Of a stretch of DNA of 64,000 nt, positions 20,055 through 27,826 are shown piece by piece. Position 1 is the stretch's first letter. Every line of letters begins with the position of its first letter. The DNA is from Pseudonocardia sp. MH-G8 (GTDB lineage Bacteria > Actinomycetota > Actinomycetes > Mycobacteriales > Pseudonocardiaceae), in NCBI RefSeq assembly GCF_002262885.1, contig NZ_NKYF01000003.1, forward strand, positions 62,001-126,000, read 5' to 3'. The translations under genes were made by a program, and so were the position numbers. Under the pieces are notes generated by a model. The model was not told the DNA's origin. It did no database searches and saw only the letters and a list, made by a program, of their open reading frames with translations.

Positions 20055-21734
20055 TCAGTCGACGCTGACCGTGAGGAACCGCTCATCGGTGAGGGGCGAC
20101 GGGATCAGCCCTTCGACGCCGTCCCTCACCACGATCGCGGGCGGGGAGTGGGAGAGCGGCACACCGGGCAGCTGCTCCATGATCACGCGGTTCACCTGCT
20201 CGTAGGCGGCGGCGTGGGCCGCCGGGTCCACGGTGGCGTCGGCATCCACGATGCCCTGGATGATCGACGCGTCCTCGGGGAGCGTGAGCCCGAACTCGGG
20301 GCCGGGGGTGCCGAAGAAGCTCTCCAGGAAGTTGCCGGCGTCGTTGTAGTCACCGGTCCACCCGAGCAGGTGCAGGTCGTGGACACCACTGACCTGCACG
20401 GAGTCGAGGTAACCACCGTTCCACGGCTGCGCGACCGGGTTGACCGTGATCCCCACCTGCCGCAGGTTCTCGGCGACTGCGGTGAAGATGTTGGTCGGGT
20501 TGGGCATGTAGGGCCGCGTGACCTCGGTCGGGTAGTAGAAGTTGACCGTCAGGTTCGACGCGCCCGCCTCGGCGAGCAGCGCCCGCGCCCGCTCCGGGTC
20601 GTACGGGATCGGCTGCAGCTCGGCGTTGTACCCGTCCACTGTGTCGGGCATGAACTGCGAGGCGACGCTCGCGCCCTCCGGCATCTGGTTGCGCACCAGC
20701 GACTCCCGGTCGACGGCGTGCGCGATGGCCTGCCGCACCCGCACGTCGGCGAGCGCCGGGTTGTTGGCCTGGTTGATGCCGAGGTAGAGGATGTTGAACG
20801 GCGGCCGGACGAGAACGTTGAAGCCGGCGTCCTCCAGCGACTGCCAGTCGGCGGGCGAGGGGTAGTCGTAGCCGTCGATCGTGCCCGCCTGCAGCTCCTG
20901 GCGCCGCGCGTTCTCGTCGGCGATGACGCGGAAGATGAGCCGCTCGAGCTTGGCGGGCTCGCCCCAGTACTCGTCGTTGCGCACCAGCGTGATCGTGCCG
21001 TTCGCGCGGTCGTAGCTCTCGAAGCGGAACGGGCCGGTGCCGGTGGGGTGCTCGGTGGCGTACGGGCTGTAGGTGAACGCCTCGCCGCTCTGCTCGATCT
21101 GATCGGCGTTGTACTGCTGCAGCGCGGTGGGGCTGGAGATCGACAGCGACGTGAGGCCGAAGGCAGCGGGGAACGCGCCCTTCGCCCGGTTCAGCCGGAC
21201 GACGGCCGTGGTCGGGCTCGGGGCCTCACAGGAGTTGTAGACGGGGTCCTGGCCGCCCGCGAGGTTGTTGGCGTAGCCGCCGAACGTCTCGGTGTAGTAG
21301 ATGGCCTGGCTCTGCGCTGCCGCGTTGGGCAGGTTGTACCAGCGGTTGAAGTTGAAGCAGACCGCCTCGGCGTTGAACGGGGTGCCGTCGTGGAACGTCA
21401 CGCCCTCGCGGAGGGTGAACGTCCACTCCGTGCCCTCGGGGTTGGACGCCCACTCGGTGGCCAGGCCGGGCTCGAGGTCCGAGGTGCCCTGCTTGTAGGT
21501 GATCAGCGTGTCGTACATCTGGCGCGCCGGCCGGAAGGTCTCACCGTCCTGCGCGAACAGCGGGTCGAAGTTGTCCGGCGCACCCGGGGCCCCGAACACC
21601 ATCGTGCCGCCGGCGGCGGCCTCGCCTCCCCCGTCTGCTCCCGGGTCGCGCTCGGACTCTGCGCACGCTGCAAGGGTGACGGCGAGCACTCCGGCCGCGC
21701 AGACGGCCGAGAGCCGTCGGACAGCTGATCTCAT
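20055..21734 (-). CDS. Peptide/nickel-type ABC importer, extracellular lipoprotein binding protein (SBP_bac_5)
   Basis: A 559-residue solute-binding lipoprotein. The signal peptide ends in a lipobox (VTLAACAES, cysteine near residue 24). Family motifs include DPLFAQDGETFRPARQMYDTLI, the SBP_bac_5 signature-like VTFHDGTPFNAEAVCFNFNRW and VRQAIAHAVDRESLV. It is the first gene of the importer unit and would deliver a peptide or similar ligand to the two permeases. ATG 21734 has GAGGTG upstream and starts right before the basic signal-peptide head; the frame runs further upstream without support. Confidence 0.93.
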   Translation of the reverse strand: MRSAVRRLSAVCAAGVLAVTLAACAESERDPGADGGGEAAAGGTMVFGAPGAPDNFDPLFAQDGETFRPARQMYDTLITYKQGTSDLEPGLATEWASNPEGTEWTFTLREGVTFHDGTPFNAEAVCFNFNRWYNLPNAAAQSQAIYYTETFGGYANNLAGGQDPVYNSCEAPSPTTAVVRLNRAKGAFPAAFGLTSLSISSPTALQQYNADQIEQSGEAFTYSPYATEHPTGTGPFRFESYDRANGTITLVRNDEYWGEPAKLERLIFRVIADENARRQELQAGTIDGYDYPSPADWQSLEDAGFNVLVRPPFNILYLGINQANNPALADVRVRQAIAHAVDRESLVRNQMPEGASVASQFMPDTVDGYNAELQPIPYDPERARALLAEAGASNLTVNFYYPTEVTRPYMPNPTNIFTAVAENLRQVGITVNPVAQPWNGGYLDSVQVSGVHDLHLLGWTGDYNDAGNFLESFFGTPGPEFGLTLPEDASIIQGIVDADATVDPAAHAAAYEQVNRVIMEQLPGVPLSHSPPAIVVRDGVEGLIPSPLTDERFLTVSVD

Positions 21735-21854
21735 GCGGGTAACACCTCTTCGTAGGAGACCCGCAGAACCTAGTGCGGGCGCGGCGTACACCGGAAGTTC
21801 ATGAAGTCACGGTTCCGCTACGGCAGCTAACGATCAGGTGACGCCAGGCGTCGA

Positions 21855-22064
21855 TCAGGCAGGATCGAACTCACCGTTCTTCACCCCGGCCACGAACGCC
21901 ACCCACTCCTCCCCGGTGAACACCAGGCTCCCCGCGGTGGCCGACCGGCTGTGGCGCACCACGACCGAGCTGTCCTCGAGCCGGGCCACCTCGACGCAGT
22001 TCTCACCGCCGGAGAACGAACTGATCCGGAAACGCGGCCCGGCTCCCCGTGCTGACTCCTCCAC
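21855..22064 (-). CDS. DUF397 protein (cassette A)
   Basis: A 69-residue DUF397 protein: FRISSFSGGENCVEVARLED, VVVRHSRSATAGSLVFTGEEW and VAFVAGVKNGEFD cover the whole domain. DUF397 genes in actinobacteria sit beside XRE regulators with DUF5753 and are thought to act as their antagonist or partner (WhiJ-type pairs). GTG 22064 has GGAGGGGGAG just upstream; the frame is open far upstream but only in the shadow of the XRE gene. A TACACT box at about 22098-22103 (minus strand) could give it its own promoter, separate from the XRE gene 110 bp upstream. Confidence 0.88.
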   Translation of the reverse strand: MEESARGAGPRFRISSFSGGENCVEVARLEDSSVVVRHSRSATAGSLVFTGEEWVAFVAGVKNGEFDPA

Positions 22065-22174
22065 GCTCTCCCCCTCCGGAGCACCTGGGGCACGGAGTGT
22101 AGACGGTTGAGCGCGCAGCATCACCCGAACGAGCGGCCCGCGGCACCGTCGGAACCGGCCCGGACCCCGTGGCG

Positions 22175-23065
22175 TCAGGTCGGGAGCAGCTCCGCGGCAC
22201 GCTCCACGATCGCGACGGACCCGGCTCGGTCCGGGCAGGCCTCGATGAGCGCGGCGAACGTCTCCGCGTACCGCCGCACCTGCTCCTCCGCCTCCAGGTA
22301 GGTGGCGCCGTCGCGACCTTCGAGGTAGACCACGTCCTGGTCCTGCTCCTCGGCGAACCGCAGCACCGCGAACGGCCCGCCGAGGACCCCGGCGTGCACG
22401 AGGTCCAGCGGCGCGACCCGGAAATCCACCTCGGACAGCCCGTCGCGCAGCTGGCCGACGAGGTGCTCGAGCTGCTTGCGCATCACGGCCGGGCCACCAA
22501 TGGGCCGCCGCAGGGCCTGCTCGGCGATCACCACGGCGAACCGCAGCCGGCCCTTTCCGGGGCGCCGCAGCACCTCCTGGCGCTGCATGCGCAGGTCGAC
22601 CAGCCGGCGGCGCTCCTCGCGCGAGCGCTCCGGGTAGAAGAACCCGACCACCGCCTCGGCGAACTCGGCGGTCTGCAGGAGGCCGGGCACGAGGAACGGC
22701 TCGAACGCCGAGATGGCCGTGGCGTCCTGCTCCAGCGCCAGGTACCGGCTGACCTCGTTCGACACCACCGCGCCTTCGAACACGTCGCGGAAATCGGTGA
22801 CGAGCCCCTCGCCTGCGCTCAGGCTGTCGATGACGAGGCGCATCAGCTCGTCCTCGCGCTCGCGCGCCGAGGCGCCGAAGAGCTCGATCAGGTCGCGGAC
22901 ATCCCGGTGCCGTGGCACGCCCTTGCCGTTCTCGAGCCGGGAGACCTTGGACATCGAGCAGTCGAGGGTGCGGGCGGCGTCCTCGAGCCTGAGGCCCGCG
23001 GTGGTGCGCAGCTCCCGGAGGGCGGCGCCGAGCCGTCGCCGCGCGACAACGGGGCTGCGAGACAC
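22175..23065 (-). CDS. XRE-family regulator with DUF5753 (cassette A)
   Basis: A 296-residue regulator. The N-terminal helix-turn-helix (about residues 11-65) contains LRELRTTAGLRLEDAARTLD and MSKVSRLENGKGVPRHRDV; the rest is the DUF5753 domain (ALEQDATAISAFEPFLVPGL, RRLVDLRMQRQEVL and the C-terminal DVVYLEGRDGATYLE). These regulators are numerous in Streptomyces and Pseudonocardiaceae and often control development or secondary metabolism. GTG 23065 has GAGGACC upstream. It is paired with DUF397 downstream and faces a small membrane-protein gene across a 383-bp gap. Confidence 0.92.
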   Translation of the reverse strand: MSRSPVVARRRLGAALRELRTTAGLRLEDAARTLDCSMSKVSRLENGKGVPRHRDVRDLIELFGASAREREDELMRLVIDSLSAGEGLVTDFRDVFEGAVVSNEVSRYLALEQDATAISAFEPFLVPGLLQTAEFAEAVVGFFYPERSREERRRLVDLRMQRQEVLRRPGKGRLRFAVVIAEQALRRPIGGPAVMRKQLEHLVGQLRDGLSEVDFRVAPLDLVHAGVLGGPFAVLRFAEEQDQDVVYLEGRDGATYLEAEEQVRRYAETFAALIEACPDRAGSVAIVERAAELLPT

Positions 23066-23368
23066 CTGGAGGTCCTCCTCGTCGTCGACACCGGGCCGAC
23101 CTGTCCACTCTTTGCACGTGCCTGCGGCAAGTTAGCCGATCGACGCCGAGGGGCCGACGACCACCCCGCCGCCGCGCGGCGATGGACCTCCGCGACAGCA
23201 GGCGCGCCCACCCCTCATTCCCGCCGGACAGCGTCTCACCTGCGACGACGGGAACACATCGACATCGGACAACGGTGGGCCGGAGGCCGGTGCGGGTAAC
23301 CGACGATCGTAGCGGGAGCACCCGGTGCTGGGAAGCGCGCGGCGCTGACACCGAACCCGGGTTGCCTC
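23066..23368. other. Non-coding gap upstream of the cassette A regulator
   Basis: Nothing gene-like is seen; frames in this stretch are low-complexity shadows. The minus-strand sequence around 23115-23135 has TTGC and GTGCAA in inverted orientation and may be the promoter region of the XRE gene. Confidence 0.4.
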
Positions 23369-23403
23369 CTGCAATTGCAGCGAGCACTGCCACCACGTAC
23401 TCT
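23369..23403 (+). promoter_or_regulatory. Promoter with TGCAATTGCA palindrome for the cassette A membrane protein
   Basis: The 12-bp perfect palindrome CTGCAATTGCAG (23369-23380) ends in TTGCAG, which works as a -35; a 17-nt spacer leads to TACTCT (23398-23403) as -10. The same TGCAATTGCA core occurs at 24789-24798 in cassette B, again overlapping a -35. It is a good candidate operator for the DUF5753 regulators. Confidence 0.6.
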
Positions 23404-23448
23404 CATCGCTGCACGGCAGTCCCGTCCTAGCGGGAGCAGGTGGTCGTG

Positions 23449-23646
23449 ATGGTGTGGTCGATGTTCATCGGCGGCGGGTTCGGTCTCCTCATCGGGCTCG
23501 CCGTGCTCGTCGGGCAGATGCAGGCCCAGGAGAGCGCGTGGCGTGCGATCGCACGCGAACGCCGCGAGCTCGGCGAGCAGCGGCGCGAGCTGGCGAAGGC
23601 GGAGTTCGACCGGTGCTCCGACTGCCACCGGCGGCGCGGGCGCTGA
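23449..23646 (+). CDS. Small single-span membrane protein (cassette A)
   Basis: About 65 residues: one membrane helix at the N-terminus (MFIGGGFGLLIGLAVLVG) followed by a charged amphipathic helix (AWRAIARERRELGEQRRELA) and a C-terminal CSDCHRRRGR with a CxxC. It resembles the cassette B protein in length, layout and the Q...AxERR stretch after the membrane helix. The start is uncertain among GTG 23440, GTG 23446 and ATG 23449; GGAG at about 23432 is best placed for the latter two. Its promoter overlaps the palindrome. No known family was recognised. Confidence 0.6.
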   Translation: MVWSMFIGGGFGLLIGLAVLVGQMQAQESAWRAIARERRELGEQRRELAKAEFDRCSDCHRRRGR

Positions 23647-23656
23647 CCCGCAGCGC

Positions 23657-23842
23657 TCAGGCGAAGTCGAACTCGCCGGCGCGCACCCCCGCGACGAAGT
23701 CGCGCCACTCCTCGGTCGTGAACAGCAGCGGGAGCGTCTCCGGGGACTTGCCGTCGCGGACGGCGATCCCGCCGTCGGGCGCGACGCCGACCTCGACGCA
23801 GTTGCCGAGCGAGCAGAAGCTGCTCACCTTGTAGTCGATCAC
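23657..23842 (-). CDS. DUF397 protein (cassette B)
   Basis: A 61-residue DUF397 protein with the domain pattern YKVSSFCSLGNCVEVGVAPD, GIAVRDGKSPETLPLLFTTE and WRDFVAGVRAGEFD. GTG 23842 lies one base after the stop of the XRE gene and has GAGAGG 7 nt upstream, so the pair is co-transcribed, unlike cassette A where a 110-bp gap intervenes. Its 3' end is only 10 bases from the stop of the convergent small membrane-protein gene. Confidence 0.88.
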   Translation of the reverse strand: MIDYKVSSFCSLGNCVEVGVAPDGGIAVRDGKSPETLPLLFTTEEWRDFVAGVRAGEFDFA

Positions 23843-23843
23843 T

Positions 23844-24737
23844 TCAGGGCCTCTCACGGGGAGCGATTCTGCTGGCGTAACGAGCGATGAGCGCACGCGA
23901 CGCGTCCCGATCGAGGGAACGCGCGGCAGCGTCGGCGAACACATCCTTGTACAGGTCCACATCGGACTGCGATTCGAGGTAGTGATCACCGGCGGGGCCC
24001 TCCGCGTAGGCCACGTCGGAGGCGACCGCGTCGTCGAACTCGAGGATCACGAAGCGGCCGAAGTGGGCGCGGTGCACCCCCACGGAGAACGGGAGGACGT
24101 GGATCGAGACCCCGGGCAGCTCGCTGACGTCGAGGAGCGCGCTCAGCTGCTCCGCCATCACCTCGGTACCGCCCGTGAGCCGGGAGAGCACCGCCTCGTC
24201 CAGCACCGCGCTGTAGCGCAACGGCGCCGAGGCCCGGCGGAGCGCCTGCTGGCGCGCGAGGCGCAGCCTCACCAGCTGCTCGATCTCGTCCCGGCTGTGG
24301 TGCGGCAGGAGCGCGCGCATCACCGCCCGCGCGTAGTCCGCCGTCTGCAGCAGACCGTGCAGCACCGAGAGGTCGAAGGTCCGGACCGCGACGGCTTCCG
24401 ACTCGAGCGCCGGGTAGCGCCCCGACAGGTCGAGGACGAACCGCTCGGGGGCGACCCCTTCCGTGTACGGCTCCCACCAGCCCTGCTCCCGGCTGTCGCG
24501 GACGAGCCGCATCAGCATGTCGCGCTCGGTGTCGGACTCGACGCGGTAGATCTCCATGAGCCGCCGCACGTCCGCGGGCTTCGGAACACCCTTGCCCGTC
24601 TCCAGGCGCGACACCTTCGAGGTGGAGCAGGGCACCTGGCGCGCGACCTGCTCCAGGTGCAGTCCGGCCCGACTGCGGAGGCGGCGCAGCTCGGCGCCGA
24701 GCCGCCGCCGCGGACCGGCGGGTCCGGGCGCCGTCAC
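23844..24737 (-). CDS. XRE-family regulator with DUF5753 (cassette B)
   Basis: A 297-residue paralogue of the cassette A regulator. The helix-turn-helix region has LRRLRSRAGLHLEQVARQVP and TSKVSRLETGKGVPKPADV; the DUF5753 part has YPALESEAVAVRTFDLSVLH, LLPHHSRDEIEQLVRLRLAR and DVAYAEGPAGDHYLESQSDV. GTG 24737 is chosen because CGGAG precedes it and the residues upstream are not domain-like. Its likely promoter contains the TGCAATTGCA palindrome about 52 bp upstream, which suggests autoregulation. Confidence 0.92.
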   Translation of the reverse strand: MTAPGPAGPRRRLGAELRRLRSRAGLHLEQVARQVPCSTSKVSRLETGKGVPKPADVRRLMEIYRVESDTERDMLMRLVRDSREQGWWEPYTEGVAPERFVLDLSGRYPALESEAVAVRTFDLSVLHGLLQTADYARAVMRALLPHHSRDEIEQLVRLRLARQQALRRASAPLRYSAVLDEAVLSRLTGGTEVMAEQLSALLDVSELPGVSIHVLPFSVGVHRAHFGRFVILEFDDAVASDVAYAEGPAGDHYLESQSDVDLYKDVFADAAARSLDRDASRALIARYASRIAPRERP

Positions 24738-25047
24738 GGGCGCGCTCCGCAGAATCTCCACACAATCGTCATGCAATCCCACCGCCTCTGCAATTGCACT
24801 GACGCTCCTGGTCCGGCATCCTAGAGCCGAGCCCGCAGCGTGATCGAGGCGACACACAGCGGGTCGGCGTCCCGGGAGAGGAGGCCACGGTGAGGACACG
24901 ACGACACCGGGATCCCCTCCGCAGTCCGAAGACTGACCAGCGTGACTCCGCAATCTGGAGCCGCTGCATCCCGTCCCGGCAGGTGCCGGGGTCCGAGCCG
25001 GTCCGACCGATCGTCGCCCGGCACAGCGCACGGGAAAGGGGTCGACC
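24738..25047. other. Divergent control region of cassette B
   Basis: This 310-base stretch holds no supported gene. It carries the palindrome at 24789-24798 with possible promoters on both strands, and on the plus strand leads to the small basic-peptide ORF at 25048 with its AAAGGGG ribosome site (25035-25041). Confidence 0.5.
24789..24798. promoter_or_regulatory. TGCAATTGCA palindrome, cassette B operator candidate
   Basis: Identical to the core at 23370-23379. On the minus strand it yields TTGCAG, 17 nt, then GACGAT, facing the XRE gene; on the plus strand TTGCAC, 17 nt, then CATCCT (24816-24821), facing the small-protein genes. One protein bound here could therefore control both directions. 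Confidence 0.55.
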
Positions 25048-25152
25048 GTGAACACCAAGAGGACGAACACCAAGAGGACGAACACGAAGAAGACGAACGG
25101 CAGGACGCGCACCGCACGCACCACGATCCGACCGGGGCGGTGGTCGCCGTGA
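25048..25152 (+). CDS. Very basic 34-residue repeat peptide (cassette B)
   Basis: A GTG-initiated frame with an AAAGGGG ribosome site at good distance encodes 34 residues. It begins with tandem TNTKR-type pentapeptide units (NTKRT, NTKRT, NTKKT) and continues with Arg/Thr-rich sequence; it has no acidic residue. Its stop overlaps the start of the next gene (GTGA), so translation of the small membrane protein is probably coupled to it. The DNA repeat is 15 bases long and nearly exact. It could be a genuine basic peptide or only a coupling/leader ORF. No homology is recognised. Confidence 0.45.
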   Translation: MNTKRTNTKRTNTKKTNGRTRTARTTIRPGRWSP

Positions 25153-25343
25153 ACGCCGTGATCGTCGTGATCGTCGCCGGCATCGTGCTCCTCGCACTCA
25201 TCGCGATCATCGTCGGCGTCGTCGACTCGGCGCAGGCGCCGAGGCGCCGGATGCTGGCAGCCGAGAGGCGGGCCCGGTGGGAGGCCACCCGGACCTACGA
25301 GTTCGAACCGGCTCTGCTCGATGACCCGTGGGACGACGACTGA
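25149..25343 (+). CDS. Small single-span membrane protein (cassette B)
   Basis: A 64-residue protein: a hydrophobic N-terminal helix (NAVIVVIVAGIVLLALIAII), a basic stretch DSAQAPRRRMLAAERRARWE and an acidic tail ending LLDDPWDDD. The region after the helix lines up with the cassette A protein (Q..xxR..xAxERR...xE), suggesting paralogy after duplication of the cassette. GTG 25149 overlaps the preceding small ORF's stop. It ends 28 bp before the stop of the convergent recR. The function is unknown. Confidence 0.65.
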   Translation: MNAVIVVIVAGIVLLALIAIIVGVVDSAQAPRRRMLAAERRARWEATRTYEFEPALLDDPWDDD

Positions 25344-25371
25344 GTAGACGCGTCCGGTCGCAACGCCCGAT

Positions 25372-25989
25372 CTAGAGGGCGCGGCGGCCGGACAGCGCTC
25401 GGCCCAGCGTGAGCTCGTCGGCGAACTCGAGGTCGCCGCCCATGGGCAAGCCGGAGGCGAGCCGCGTGACCGAGAGCCCCGGGAAGTCCCGCAGCAACCG
25501 GACGAGGTAGGTGGCCGTGGCCTCGCCCTCGGTGTTGGGGTCGGTCGCGATGATCACTTCTGCGATGTCGGTCTCGTCGGTGGCCGGGCCGGTGCCACCG
25601 AGGCGAGCGAGCAGCTCCCGGATCCGCAACGTGTCCGGGCCGACGCCGGCGAGCGGGTCGAGCGCACCCCCCAGCACGTGGTAGCGCCCCTTGAACTCTC
25701 GGGTGCGCTCCACCGCCAGGACGTCCTTGGGCTCCTCCACGACGCAGACCAGCGTGGGGTCGCGGCGGGCATCGGAGCAGTACCGGCAGCGCTCCCGCTC
25801 GGAGACGTTGCCGCACACGTCGCAGAACCGGACTCCCTGCTTGACCTTCTGCAGGACGTCCTGGAGCCGCGAGACGTCAGCCGGGTCGGCGGCGAGCAGG
25901 TGGAACGCGATGCGCTGCGCGCTCTTCGGGCCGACGCCGGGAAGCCGGCCCAGCTCGTCGATCAGGTCCTGGACCGGTCCTTCGAACAC
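25372..25989 (-). CDS. recR: Recombination protein RecR
   Basis: A 205-residue RecR of the RecFOR gap-repair pathway. It has the helix-hairpin-helix region [24 protein letters not shown], the zinc finger [16 protein letters not shown], the Toprim motif [14 protein letters not shown] with [14 protein letters not shown], and the C-terminal [20 protein letters not shown]. Length is close to the usual 200. It is downstream of ybaB with a 15-bp gap, the classical order dnaX-ybaB-recR apart from the inserted amidase gene. Confidence 0.98.
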   Translation of the reverse strand: MFEGPVQDLIDELGRLPGVGPKSAQRIAFHLLAADPADVSRLQDVLQKVKQGVRFCDVCGNVSERERCRYCSDARRDPTLVCVVEEPKDVLAVERTREFKGRYHVLGGALDPLAGVGPDTLRIRELLARLGGTGPATDETDIAEVIIATDPNTEGEATATYLVRLLRDFPGLSVTRLASGLPMGGDLEFADELTLGRALSGRRAL

Positions 25990-26004
25990 GGCAGGAGATC
26001 AGCC

Positions 26005-26349
26005 CTAGCTCAGGCCGGGCAGGCCGAGGCCGCCCGCGGCATCGCCGAGACCACCCGCGAGGGGGCCCATCTTCTCGGCCTGCAGCTCCTGCGCGGCGCG
26101 AGCGGCGTCCTGCATCGCGCCGACGAGGAGGTCCTGCAGCGTGTCGACGTCCTCGGGGTCGACCACCTGCGGGTCGATCCGCACCGCACGCACCTCGCCC
26201 GCGGCCGTGGTGGTGACCTGCACCAGCCCGTTGCCGGCCTGGCCCGTCACCTCGGTGGACGCCAGCTCGGCCTGTGCGGCCACGAGCTGCTCCTGCATCT
26301 TCTGCGCCTGCTGCAGGATCATCTGCATGTCGGGCTGACCCGGTTGCAC
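26005..26349 (-). CDS. ybaB: YbaB/EbfC nucleoid-associated protein
   Basis: A 114-residue DNA-binding protein. [30 protein letters not shown] and [20 protein letters not shown] are the family core; the C-terminus is a Gly/Ala/Leu-rich tail. GTG 26349 is chosen over the open frame to 26397 because GAGGAGA lies 6 nt upstream. It sits just before recR, the conserved arrangement. Confidence 0.95.
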   Translation of the reverse strand: MQPGQPDMQMILQQAQKMQEQLVAAQAELASTEVTGQAGNGLVQVTTTAAGEVRAVRIDPQVVDPEDVDTLQDLLVGAMQDAARAAQELQAEKMGPLAGGLGDAAGGLGLPGLS

Positions 26350-26483
26350 CAGCGGTCTCCTCGCACCTCGTGCCTGCGCCGGCGCGGCCGGCTCCACTGC
26401 CAGGCTAGGCCATCCCGCAACGGTCTCGGCGGCCGGACGATCCGGGGGCGGTGCGCCGTTCGCGCCCTGCCACGCTGGGCGCC

Positions 26484-27263
26484 GTGCGCACCCTCCGATG
26501 GGCCCTCCTGCTCGTCGCGGCCCTGGCCTCCACCGGCTGCACCGGCGCGGCCGCCGCCCCCGCCACTGCCCCTGTCCCAGCCCCGGCTCCTGTCCCGGTT
26601 TCTGCCCCGGCCCCGCCGGTGGTGGTGCTCGACCCCGGGCACAACGGCCGCAACGGCGCCGAGCCGGGCGCGATCCGCCGGCAGGTGTCCGACGGGCGCG
26701 GCGGGATGAAGGCCTGCAACACCACCGGCACCGCCACCGACGCCGGATATCCGGAGCACGCGTTCAACTTCGACGTGGCCACGCGGGTGCAGCAGCGGCT
26801 CACCGCGGCCGGTGTGCAGGTCGTGCTGACCCGGCCGGACGACGACGGGGTCGGCCCCTGCGTGGACGAACGCGGCCGGGCCGGGGAGGAGGCGGACGCC
26901 GCGGCGGTGGTCTCGATCCACGCCGACGGGGCCGCCCCCGGTGCGGCGGGCTTCCACGTGGCCTACTCCGCTCCCCCGCTGAACCCCGCACAGGCCGGAC
27001 CGGCGCAGGAGCTCGCCCGCGTGCTCCGCGACGCCCTGCGCGACGGCGGCTTCCCGGACTCGGACTACATCGGCGACGACGCCCTCTCGCCCCGCGCGGA
27101 CCTCGCCGGTCTGAACCACGCGACGCGCCCCACGGTGCTGGTGGAGTGCGCCAACATGCGCAACGCCGACGAGGCCGCGCTCGTCTCCTCCCCCGAGGGC
27201 CGCGACCGCTACGCCGCCGCGATCACCGACGGCGTGCTGGGCTTCCTCGGCCGAAAGGGCTGA
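26484..27263 (+). CDS. N-acetylmuramoyl-L-alanine amidase (Amidase_3), lipoprotein
   Basis: A 259-residue enzyme that cleaves the peptide from muramic acid in peptidoglycan. A lipoprotein signal ([13 protein letters not shown]) is followed by a Pro/Ala linker and the Amidase_3 domain: [12 protein letters not shown] carries the first zinc histidine, [14 protein letters not shown] the glutamate, VVSIHADGA the second histidine and [17 protein letters not shown] the catalytic glutamate region. GTG 26484 has CACGCT 7 nt upstream, a likely leaderless start. The gene is inserted between ybaB and dnaX on the opposite strand. Confidence 0.92.
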   Translation: MRTLRWALLLVAALASTGCTGAAAAPATAPVPAPAPVPVSAPAPPVVVLDPGHNGRNGAEPGAIRRQVSDGRGGMKACNTTGTATDAGYPEHAFNFDVATRVQQRLTAAGVQVVLTRPDDDGVGPCVDERGRAGEEADAAAVVSIHADGAAPGAAGFHVAYSAPPLNPAQAGPAQELARVLRDALRDGGFPDSDYIGDDALSPRADLAGLNHATRPTVLVECANMRNADEAALVSSPEGRDRYAAAITDGVLGFLGRKG

Positions 27264-27826
27264 CCCGGGTCGCGGCACGCCCATGATCACCAGATCGGCG
27301 CAGAAGCGGCAACATGCGGCCGCCCTTGCACCCATCCGGCGATCATGACCCGGATGGTTCGCTCCGTTCGGGAACGGCACCACAGCCAGTCGCGCGGGCA
27401 GCCGGCCGCGACGGGCTCGTCGTGGACTGGCCTGGGCCCGCGCCGGGGACGGCCGCCCGGACGACCACGATATTCGTGGTTGTGTCCAACCCGGCCGCTC
27501 TCGGCGCGAAGGGTGAGCTCGGCGCCGGACCGACTGCGAGCGAGACCCAGCTATGGGGTGGGGCAGGAGGTCCCGAGCCGGGGACGGCGCGCCCACCGCA
27601 ACCCGGGCTACGAGGCAGGGCCACGGGGAGCAGCGACGGCGGGACGCGCGGTGCCGGGTCGAGAGCGTGCGCACGCACCCCGTCTCTGCTCACGCTCCCG
27701 GATTCGGCCCTCGCGACCCGTCCGGGTGGCGCAGGGTGCGTCGGCGCAGTCGCGCCGCGGCGGCGGGCCTACCGGTGGTCGCGGACCGGCCGCCGCACGG
27801 CCCGGTGAACGTTCGTGGCCGCCCTG
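27264..27826. other. 563-base region without a supported gene
   Basis: Long frames exist in several registers, but their translations are Arg/Pro/Gly-rich with no domain and look like GC-driven noise. The only clear structure is a 17-bp palindrome ACCACGATATTCGTGGT at 27464-27480. It could include the 3' untranslated part of dnaX or remnants of degraded genes. Confidence 0.5.

Noticed and set aside
25050..25098. 15-bp tandem repeat considered as a mini-satellite only
   Set aside because: It lies in a frame with a good ribosome site and a coupled stop/start, so it is listed as a possible small gene instead, with low confidence.
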